Position numbers and translations under genes: made by a program. Shown piece by piece: positions 35,807 to 45,098 of a DNA stretch of 64,000 bases. Positions within the stretch are counted from its first letter, which is position 1, and each line of letters opens with the position of its first letter. This DNA comes from Isoetes taiwanensis (taxonomy: Eukaryota; Streptophyta; Lycopodiopsida; Isoetales; Isoetaceae), in contig JAJEKV010000035.1 in the NCBI GenBank assembly GCA_021234155.1, forward strand, positions 10,540,407 to 10,604,406, written 5' to 3'. The notes below the pieces were generated by a model, which was given only the letters and a program-made list of their open reading frames with translations, was not told the origin of the DNA and searched no databases.

Positions 35807-36894
35807 AGCCACAACTTTGCTATACCAGCCTCGCCATCATGTGTGCCTTTCCCATGGCCAGATCCAAAGAAATTCCATATCACTCGAATTTTATTTTCAA
35901 CATGGTATCTACAAATTCCTGCCCGTGCAGATTTGAATTGAGATGCACAACCATCCGACCACACATAATGAAGGTTTATGTGTCCACCTCCATTATTCTT
36001 AAGCCACCCCAAATGTAATTTAAAATCATGTTGCACAAAATGAGTGTCATGCTTCCTGTCATCTGAAACATAGAAATGCACTGTTTTTTTAAGCTTATCT
36101 TCTATTTTCATCATTGAAATATGGACCAAAATACTAATTTGATCAGGATTCCAATGCTCGGATTGCACTTCTGTCCCTGGTTTCAATGTGTAGTTCTCTG
36201 CAAAGTCAACAACAGACAACACACTATTATCCGGGAGTTTCTCAACACATCTTTTAAACTGTTTGATCTGCCAGTGTGCTGTAAAGTTATGATCTGTAAA
36301 CTTAGCAAGCTGAATTTTCATGTTCTTTAACAAAACAGATGCTTTGTCATTCTGATCAACTAATCTAAGCCTTCTGGATGTACCTTTTTTGGATTCCAGT
36401 CGACATTCTGAATTCCATCTTCCTCGTTTGGACAAATGTCTAATTTCTTCACTCCACATTCATCACATTCACCTTTGATGCATTTTAGTTTATGCCATTC
36501 ATCCGTCACATATTTCTCGCAAACTGTTGACCTGCACAAGATACTAACGTTATCAAAAGTCTTCTTGCTTGCTTGACATACTCCATTGTTTTGCTGGCAT
36601 GCACAGACACTGCAGCAGCAAGTGCAATTAACATGTAGGGATCTCCTCATATCATTGAAGGCCTTTCTGTACAGATCTGCTTGCTCATGTTTGACACAGC
36701 AACATGTGTTTCTCTCCTTCAATTTCCTTATGCAATTAGGTTTCAGATACTCGAACTGTCGAAGGCGAATTTTGATATCCGGATTCTGATATACAAACTG
36801 TTGATAAAGCTCAGGCTGCAATAACAAAAGCATTAAAGACCATGTTAGCAAAATGATGTCGGCAACCAGATGCCAAAAGAGTATTAAACTATAC

Positions 36895-37145
36895 AATTGT
36901 ACATTTAATATATGTTCTATATACATAAAATGTCCATCCAACAGTTCCACTGATCTGTTACTGTACATCTAATGTACATCAGTACATCTAATGTACAGCC
37001 AAACAGTTCCACTGTCTGTTACTGTACATTTAATGTACATCCAATGTACATCTAGTGTACATCTAATGTACATCTAATTAATATTGCAATATTAGTATAT
37101 CACATTAATGTTACAATATTAGTACATCTAATGTACATATGTATG
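36895..37145. repeat. GTACAT-rich tract in the transposase intron
   Basis: About eleven GTACAT hexamers occur, many as ATGTACATCTA at short irregular spacing. The tract lies between exons 1 and 2 of the minus-strand DDE transposase. Confidence 0.8.
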
Positions 37146-38222
37146 ATTTGTTTGGCTTCATTACCTGAAAGTATACTAAAATGTAAAATGATGTAATGTT
37201 GATATTCAAGTACATGTAAATGCAGCTGCATGGACATGTAAGTGTTAATGGAAACAATGTAAACAATGTAAAAATGTAAATAATGTAAAATGCAATACAT
37301 TTCATGAAACCATGTGTATTCATTAACAGGTCACTCGGAACAGAACTAGAATGTACAGAAGAGAGTCATGAAAGAATTTTGGAAGAAAACATAATCTCCA
37401 AAACTGAATTGATTCAATTACAAGAGCAAACTTGTGAGATATCAAGGTATTGTATTGCTTGTGTTCTCCTCTTCATGACATCTCTAACCTTTGGTGAAAC
37501 TTTGGTATTATCAAGCCAAAATTCACGAACCTGACATTTGATTGAATCATCGATTCTATTTGATCTTGGCATCCTTCCTGCCAAAGCCCATACATTTGCT
37601 CCACTTAATGACATTATCTTCCTTCTTGCTGCAGCTTTGGATAAATTTCTTGGCTGTATCTTTAGCAATTTTGAAGAAACATTCTTGTTTATATCTCCTT
37701 TTTTTCCAACAATCATTGATAACAGTGAATGTTTTGCAGCCAATTTATCTTTGCTATTAGCAGACTTTACTTCTTGAAGCCCATCTTTCAAGTTTCTGAT
37801 CATTGATTTCATAACAATAACTTCGGAAGGATTTCCAATTACAGGTTCGAAAAAAGAAAAAAGCATGTCATCTTGCAACAAACGAGCACAAAAAACTAAT
37901 CTTTGATCTGGACGAAGCGTTTGCCAGCAACTGAGGATGCAATCCACCGACCTGTCAACACGCTGCTTTATTTGTTTTGTGGCATAACACTGGCCAATGT
38001 CGGCATACTTGCGCTTAGAACCACCACTTCCATTGGAATTCTCACCCTCCATGAACAGATTGAAATTGATTTGTATTTCTTGTAGATTCAATTGGTATGT
38101 GTTTGCTTCTGGAATTCGTTCGGTGTTCGTCCTGTGAAAGGGGGGAATTTCGGAAAGGGAGGGACGGATCCATTCGAATTGGTTCGGTGGTTCGGTGGTT
38201 AACCAAGAATTTCGGGGGCACT

Positions 38223-38257
38223 GTCAGGGATGATCTTGCAATCATTGCAAACCTGAC
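38223..38257. repeat. Short nested palindrome upstream of the DDE transposase
   Basis: GTCAGG at 38223-38228 pairs with CCTGAC at 38252-38257, and inside them TTGCAAT (38236-38242) pairs with ATTGCAA (38244-38250). It lies about 170 bp upstream of the transposase start. It might be a protein-binding site or a hairpin; no terminal repeat partner was found. Confidence 0.5.
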
Positions 38258-38535
38258 ACAAAACGACAAACCAGACTATCTTGATGTACATCTAAAATGT
38301 ACCCCAAAAAAGCGCAAATTCGTCCTTCAATTCAGTACGATGTACGTACACCCTTTCATGCTTTTACCCCTCTATCTTACGAGGGCGCAGGAAAAAATCC
38401 CAGCAGATGGGTATGGTGTAAAAGGTTCAAAAGGGGCACAAATCGGAGGTTATCTACCGAATAAGATCAGGGCATGTAACATTGCAGTTTCCTGGGATCC
38501 GAACAGATTTAAGGCCATAGTCTGAAGATGGAGAA

Positions 38536-38894
38536 ATGACTATATTCTCAGATGATGTTCTAGACTATCTGCTCCAGTTTGTGAGCGCAAGGAAGGACAG
38601 AAACACAGTATCTCTAGTTTGCAAGGCATGGTTTCAAGTTGAGGCTTGGAATAGGCAGTCTGTGTACATTGGAAATTGCTATGCGGTGCCCAACTGGGGT
38701 GACTTTGTTTATCCATGGATTGCAGCTATGGCCGTTTATCCATGGCTTGTAGACCTTCGACTCAAGAGAATGGTCGTCTCCGACGAGGCCCTGGCCCTGC
38801 TCGCCCGTTCCTTTCCAAATTTTCGCTCTCTGGTTCTCATAAATTGTGACGGATTTAGCACTGATGGTCTTGCTGTTATTGCCAGCCAGTGCAG
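38536..38894 (+). pseudogene. TIR1/AFB auxin receptor F-box exon 1 fragment
   Basis: TIR1/AFB proteins are F-box subunits of SCF ubiquitin ligases that bind auxin and Aux/IAA proteins. The fragment has the F-box (FSDDVLDYLLQFVSARKDRN, SLVCKAW), then VYIGNCYAV, then directly NWGDFVYPWI, then DLRLKRMVVSDEALALLARS and GFSTDGLAVIASQCR, ending at a good donor (CAG then GTATGA). In known family members about 30 residues of the first leucine-rich repeat lie between GNCYAV and the WGxxVYPW segment; they are missing here in frame. Later exons were not found. An upstream ATG at 38527 is out of frame. Hence this is an isolated, internally deleted exon. Confidence 0.8.
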
Positions 38895-39238
38895 GTATGA
38901 TTAAAATAAGGAAACATTACCTTTTTTCTGTCGGACGGTATCCTTCACTAAATTCATGGAATTTAATGAGATTCAGCCGAGATTTCCCTTTTACTCAACC
39001 ACAACCAGGCAAGGCCATGTACGAAGAGACAGGAGCCCAATCATTGAAGTGTCCAATCATTGAAGATCCGCCAACAATGGATTGCGGCGGCCTCTATCTG
39101 GAGTTTCTGGATCAGCAAGAGGCTTTCTGGATCAGCAAGAGGATTGGATATGGCACGTTTGGAATTTCTAGAATTTCATGACACGTGTGGCAGCAACAAA
39201 TTTTTCTCTTCTTATTTTAGGAAGGCCTAAACTAATAG

Positions 39239-39404
39239 ACGTGTCAAGCTGTGGGCTCTTCTCAGCCCAGGAATATTAGACTTGAATTTTTATGAGAACA
39301 AATTATACTGCTTTATCACTACCTATATAAGGCAGATGAATTGTTCGCACAAAAATAACAGGCTAATATTTCTGGGCTGAGAGCAGCCCTAGCGCTTGAC
39401 ACGT
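39239..39404. mobile_element. MITE with about 41-bp terminal inverted repeats
   Basis: The left arm begins ACGTGTCAAGC and continues through CTCAGCCCAG to AATATTAG at about 39279. The right arm, read on the minus strand from 39404, gives the same order (ACGTGTCAAGC, CTCAGCCCAG, AATATTAG) with a few mismatches. The 80-bp core is AT-rich and non-coding. No clear target duplication was seen, so the superfamily is unknown. Confidence 0.75.
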
Positions 39405-39688
39405 ACCATTTTTCGCTCATTTTTTATAACTTTAAAAGAAAATTTCAATGGTCGACACGTAACAGGGGACACGGATTTTTCCCTGTTCCCCTGTTCGCTG
39501 ATGCGGTGATCTTCACATTGCTTGCTCTGCAAGCAACACATGCTCTGGATTTTGAGCAAGGCTACCGGACTAGGAAGTCTATGAAGGCCCCATACAGGAC
39601 AAAATCATGGTAAGAAGAGGATTCAGAGCACCACCCACTTCAAAGAAGACTCTCACTTTCTTCTACACCTGCAGAAAAAGGGAGCCGA

Positions 39689-41531
39689 ATGCCTCACTGC
39701 ACCGCTTCTCTTTCTGATCCCGATTTTAGAATTGGGACACCGTTAACAAATGTTTCCACATCTAGGCTTGAAAAATTACTTAGAGAAAGGCAATTTAGGA
39801 AAGATAACCTTCAAAATTCTTCCAGAGAAAAGGATCCAGAGGTCTGGAAGCGGAGGAAATGACAGTGGCTCTCGAGAAAAGTGTTCAGGGAAAGGTGTGG
39901 AAGGATCGAGCAGCAGAGAAGAGAGCTAGCATGCAAAACAGAGGTTGCTTGTTGTGGCCAATAGACTTCCTGTCTCTGCAATTCGGAAGGACGAAACTTT
40001 ATGGGATTTGGAGCTCCAAACTGCAGGAGATCTCGTAAGTCACTACTTGGTAAGCTTTTCTTTACTTACGAATTCAGTTGGTTTTGCTCCATACAAACTA
40101 AAGCTTCCTTGATTATGTATGTGCATCGCCTGGGGTCCACAGTTTTCGGTTTATTATGTAGTTCAAAACTTTTGAAATTTAGAAACTTGTCGTAGCCTCG
40201 TTGTTGAATCTGGTTATGCTCTGTTGGGATTTTAGTTGCTAATGGACATGCAAATAAAGTGCCCTGTCATTCAGGATTTTTGTTACCGTTTCTAACCTTC
40301 TTAGATGATTCATATCTTCAGGTGTGAAGCACTTCGAAGCTGCATGGATTGGATGGCCAGGTCTCAATGTGCAGGATGTAAAAGGGAAGGCATCCTTATC
40401 GGAGGCAATGCAAAAAGAGGTATACTTATTTAGTTACAAGTTTAGTTGATTTTCCTAGTCATGGTCTCCCATAGATGGAAGTTACAATCCTTTGCTCCTT
40501 ACATGTAGGGTTTTATACCAGTGTTCCTTGATGAAGATACTGTTGATCAGTATTACAATGGCTACTGCAACAATTTTCTTTGGCCACTATTCTATTACAG
40601 AGGGCTTCGTCAAGACAACAGACTGGCTACAACCAGAAGTTTTCAATCTCAGTTTCATGCATACAAAGAAGCCAATAAGCTTTTCGCAAAGGTGGTTCTT
40701 AAGCATTATAAAGAGTAGGATGTTGTCTGGTGTCATGACTATCATCTTATGTTTCTTTCGAAGTTTGTGAAGGAGGGTAACAGCAGAATAAAAGTTAGAT
40801 GGTTTCTTCACACACCTTTTCCATCCTCGGAGAAAATAGGATATTACCATTACGTTCAGAGCTTCTGCAAGTTGTACTCATGGCAGATTTGGTCGGGAAT
40901 CTTCCATGGAGAGAGATTAATTGCTTTGTCTTCAGTTAGAGGAAAAATGACTAGCTTTTCTACCTTCTGAATGTCAAGGTAAGATCACCTTTCTTAGAGT
41001 GCAATCTATGTCTTAAGATGGAGTTTTGTTGTTTGCCCTTCAGTTTCATACATACGATTATGCTAGACATTTTGTCAGTGCATGCACACATATCTTGGGG
41101 TTAGAAGGCACTCCAGAAGGTGTTGAAGACCAGGGAAAGCTTACACGTGTTGCAGCGGTATCTAGAAAGTTCTCTCATTTTTATGTGATTGTATAAGTTT
41201 TAAATTTGTCAAGGATGTTAATCTTTGAAATATATGCTTCTGCCTTTTGCAGTTTCCAATTGGCATCGATTCAGAAAGATTCACAGCAGCAACTGAAACT
41301 GACCTTGTGAAACATAGAATTCAAGAGTTACGTGCTTGTTTTGCTGGTCGAAAGGTTTGCACAATGCATGTTTATGTGTTGAGTTGATACTCTTATTCTA
41401 TTATAATAAATGATGATGCTTCCAAACAGGTTACGTTGGGCGTTGACCTTCTGGATATGATTAAGGGCATCCCTCAAAAGCTCCTTGCCTTTGAGAAGTT
41501 TTTGGAAGAAAATCCTAACTGGCATGATAAG
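39689..41531 (+). pseudogene. TPS1: Class I trehalose-6-phosphate synthase pseudogene
   Basis: TPS makes trehalose-6-phosphate from UDP-glucose and glucose-6-phosphate. Exon 1 (39689-40034) has the TPS1-type N-terminus (STSRLEKLLRERQFRKDN) and, after a frame break, RLLVVANRLPVSAIRKDE. Further exons: 40322-40419 (FEAAWIGWPGLNVQDV), 40509 onward (FIPVFLDEDTVDQYYNGYCN; DNRLATTRSFQSQF), 41044-41157 (GLEGTPEGVEDQGKLTRVAA), 41253-41354 (FPIGIDSERF) and 41430-41531 (LDMIKGIPQKLLAFEKF). Junctions keep AG/GT. Damage: in-frame stops near 39858 and before DVVWCHDYH at 40716-40718, scrambling after LHTPFPSSE near 40835, and nothing after HDKV, so the C-terminal half is absent. Confidence 0.9.
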
Positions 41532-41708
41532 GTGTTATTGGTTAAAGGCACCATTATTAGTTACTAATATAGATATCTGAAAACACAAACATCAGAGATT
41601 GCTAGGAAAGTGCATTGAGATTGGTACAGATATAACACTTATACGTCCATCTTCATAAGCTAAGGTCAGGGCCCTATTACCCCACCAACTAATATCCTTC
41701 AGGTCCCT

Positions 41709-43033
41709 TCAGTCATTGTGGTCAAGATATGTTCCAAGATCGTACCTTTTGTTTTTCTCCCAACTTAAGTCAATCTTATGGTTGTAGTTGTTTTGTGAGC
41801 TAATATCTCTCAAATTAAAAGCTACCCCATTTAAGCTTTGGGGCTCAGCTTCTGCTAGATGCAATCTACAAGCATAATCCAATAAAGCAAGATATTGCCC
41901 ACCAGGTGATATGATAACCTTGAACAAGAATCTTCTAGTTGTTTTGTTCAACCTGCTTGTGTGCTCTACGTAATTGCAATCAACCACAATGAACTTTCCA
42001 GGAAGACCGCTCAGATTCCAAAGTGTTAAAGAAGATTGTCCTGCATAATAAATTAGATATAAATCTTCATCGTATTTTTTCATTTGATAATGATATCTCG
42101 TCCTAATCAAAAAATCTTTGTAGTTTCCAACTTACAGGACACAATTTAAAACATAGATACCTGTATTCACCGATTTCTTTGAATCTACTTTAGGAAGATC
42201 ATCAGTTGTCAGAATTGATTTCTGGGGAAAAAAATTGAATGAGGATTTTTTAGAATTTCTGCATTTTTCTGTGGTATTTGCAGTTGATTCCACCGTCACT
42301 AGAATGATTCGATAAAGAGTACAATCAGATGTAAAGACCATAACTTCATACTTACATAAACAAAGAATATCAATATAACACAGTTCAAGATACATTTTTT
42401 GCTATACAAGGAAATGCATATTTTTTATCCATGACTGATGTGTCTGATACCATCCTAACAAACATGCCCCCTGCAGAAGCTGCTCTCTTCCCATGTATAG
42501 AAATATTCTTAATCATGTTGGCAGTGGCCGTAAGAATATATACATGATTGTGGCCACTAACAACAACAATAATATCCAAGGCTACTATCCAGCTCCCAAC
42601 CAAGAATTCTTCATCCTTAAATTGCCCTGAAATGTGCAAACAAGGACTCAAACTTCTGATGCAATATACGACTGAAGATACAAAATTGAATTTAGAATGC
42701 CTAAATAAAAGAAGGAGAAATCCATAATATTGACTTCAAATGAACATGATTCTTCGAATGAGCTAGAATTATGTCATGGATAGACATGCTGAAAAGAGTC
42801 AAGCTTATCTCCATTGTTAGAATGGCTCTAAATACTCTGAAAAGATCATGTAAAAGCAATAATGCACTCATATTCTTCGTTGTATAAATGCCAGAATTGC
42901 AGCAATAGCAGCAACAATGACTGGATATACATTCAATCCGTTGTCTGTGGTTGAAACATTTTGCTAAATGTTTTAGCTCTAAACCTATATTTTTCATCAA
43001 ACTTGCATCTGACCTATTCCACAGCATCTCCAC
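41709..43033 (-). pseudogene. Unidentified fragments, possibly beta-propeller-like
   Basis: Minus-strand frames separated by probable introns give IIVVVSGHNHVYILTATAN (42385-42651), a short helical piece at 42132-42395, and LPGKFIVVDCNYVEHTSRLN with FKVIISPGGQYLALLDYACR (41709-42110). The last pattern, a strand-rich stretch with SPGGxxLALLD, resembles WD-type propeller blades in large trafficking proteins, but I could not settle on a family. Order and orientation are consistent with exons of one decayed minus-strand gene. Confidence 0.3.
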
Positions 43034-43039
43034 GTATAA

Positions 43040-44141
43040 TCAATTATAATCTTTTTGTTATAGACATGGAAGCAGGCTCGTAGTCTTTCACTTCAAAGGG
43101 ATGATAAGATCCTTCCATTCTAAATTTCAACATTTTAAATACCTTAATATGCAGGACACGTTGCAGCAATTTTTGCATTTATAGCAAAAGTAATTGTGCA
43201 TCATGTAAAATCGACGTGTCTGAGAGATCTCATAATAAGAGCAGTTCTACTACAACGTCATTGTCTGTATTCTGAGGTGAAACTTATTTCAACACAACAT
43301 GCAAAGAAAACATACCTTAATGGACGATCATTCCAGAAGCAATATAGCCTAGAACAGGCCTAAACTGATCACAAAGGATAGGCCCATAATATTTCGGCTG
43401 CCTTGTAACCTCGGAATAGCTGATTTTGAAACTGCAACGGCTTCAAAACAGTAAAAATGAACTCAAGTAGTCTTTTGCGGTCATTTGCCAATTTGGGCTC
43501 TTTATGATTCAATTTAATGTAGTTCTTAGCGCATAAAAACTGAGCATCTGATTACACAATATGAAGAGGAAAAGTAGCCATGAGCCTGGGGCGGCAATAG
43601 GAGTAACCGAAAGATTAACAACAATAGCAAGTTTGGAGCAGTTCTTAAAGTATTTTAGGCATATGCTACATGTATTACCCAGAATGTGCCAAAAACCTAC
43701 TTCAACGACGGTTTGCTCCCCTAACCCAAAATGATACCCTGTTGCAAAGATTTTGGGAAAGTCTCCGGCAGAGAATGTTCGGGCCAATTTGGATGTTCTG
43801 GATAGCGGAATTGGGAATGTCTTAGGAATTGGGAATTGGCATAAGTCTCGTAGGTGGCATCTAGGCCCGCGTTCACGGTATATACGTGAATCCGATATTA
43901 ATGGGATGTGGCCCATTCGTGAGAGACAATCAGGGGTGCAGTACCGTTCAGGTGCACTGACAGGTGGCACTTATAGCGTGTCCGCGAGGCAATAAACCCC
44001 GCGAACCATGGCTCGGTTACCAGGACGTGTGGTTAGGGGCATGGCGGCGATGGGCGCTAGCCCCTCCCGGGGCCCGTCGATCGCGATTATCTTGCTAATC
44101 TCGCATTTTTTGGTGTGAGTTTCTTTTAGAAAGTTGTATAC
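43040..44141. other. No gene recognised
   Basis: The sequence includes a locally GC-rich segment at 43860-44090 with no conserved coding sequence. I saw no tRNA, rRNA or clear promoter. Confidence 0.4.
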
Positions 44142-44572
44142 AATATTAGGTATCCCTTGTATCCTGGTGCTTGGCCGCTCTTGCGGCAGCAAGCCTTGCA
44201 TCTGTGCGTGGCTTGGTTGGTGTGGCTTGATTTAGGCGGCGGTTGTGGATCTTTTCGGGGGATTGGCTGCACTGCGACCTCTCGATTCCTCGACTTCGGG
44301 AACAAGCTTTTCAAAGCTTTCTCGGTGTTCCGGGGAGTAGTAGAAGCGGAAGTTTGCCATTTGGCGGGACTTCTTGGGTGTTGTAGATGGTGATGGTCGG
44401 TTTGTACGGCTGATGGAGAGTTGCGGTTTTTCTGTGAGTTTGTTGTGGAGTGTCGAGGTATCGCTGTCTCTTTGGGGCAGTTCTCCTTCCTCCTCACTTG
44501 CTTTGTAACATTACCATTCTTTTAATATATTGATGACATAGTTCTTCAAAAAAAAAAAAATATTAGGTATCC
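44142..44572 (+). mobile_element. 5'-truncated L1-type LINE fragment with 14-bp TSD
   Basis: AATATTAGGTATCC occurs at 44142-44155 and again at 44559-44572, flanking a roughly 403-bp insert that ends in GTTCTTC and a poly-A run of about 13. This is the signature of L1-type retrotransposition. No tRNA-like promoter is visible at the 5' side, so a SINE is less likely. The 3' end matches the minus-strand insert at 8911-9128. Confidence 0.85.
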
Positions 44573-45098
44573 AAAATGGTCGGTGGATCGAGGGACGCGT
44601 GATATTCGGCTACCTTGGGACAATTTGCCTCTTTAAGTGCGCGAAACATGGCAGCATACCTTAATGGTCTGAGAATCATCATCAAATGTTCTTATCCATA
44701 TTCAAATGTTCATCTGCTTCGCTCTCCCAATTCCAAAACCCATGTCCACCGTCTGCATTGTACTTAATGTAACATCTTCCTTTTCTACATTTGCAAAACC
44801 TTAGTCTCTGAAATTTGTATTGCTCTTAATAAGAATCTACCAAAAGTTTTATTGCAATGCAATGCAAGAGCTCAACCGGAATTTCAATCGGCACAAACCT
44901 TATTACCCCGGAATTCGCCCACAGTGCCTAGGACGCACTGTGAGACATTACCTGGTATATTCATACCCTCAGAGCTTGAAACTTACCTCCATATGCACCT
45001 TGGATATGGTAACCCAATTTATACTTTCATGTCGGGACGCTGTGTAGCAATGGCCTTCCTGGGTAGAAGAATTCCGTTTGTCTTTGCCATCACTTGAT
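44573..45098. other. Upstream region of the PPR gene
   Basis: No coding sequence recognised. It holds AT-rich stretches and several upstream ATGs. No convincing TATA box at a suitable distance was found. Confidence 0.35.

Larger units (their letters stand above)
33839..38052 (-). pseudogene. DDE-type transposase gene, unnamed family, LINE-interrupted
   Basis: The start is ATG at 38052, with a basic N-terminus (SGGSKRKYADIGQCYATKQ). Exon 1 runs to about 37440. Exon 2 begins at 36815 after AG and carries a cysteine cluster (NTCCCVKHEQADL, NCTCCCSVCACQQ). The catalytic core at 35810-36400 shows LSVVDFAENYTL, HYVWSDGCASQFKSA and GSGHGKGTHDGEAGIAK, giving candidate D, D and E residues. Beyond a LINE insertion the gene resumes at 34652 (TACAVLRAKESYCERVFWEV; LLCRPLSCFCDACMNFNWLN) and probably ends at 33839. 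A frameshift near 36390 and the LINE make it dead. Similar motifs occur in uncharacterised transposase-like proteins; I do not name the superfamily. Confidence 0.65.

Noticed and set aside
38223-38257. Rho-independent terminator or riboswitch
   Set aside because: The palindrome lies upstream of a spliced plant gene; bacterial terminator logic does not apply.
43509-43970. Minus-strand 153-residue frame
   Set aside because: No family resemblance, no start context, and composition suggests chance in a locally GC-rich segment.
44156-44558. SINE with tRNA-derived head
   Set aside because: No A-box/B-box-like promoter could be seen at the 5' end; truncated L1 explains the TSD and poly-A.
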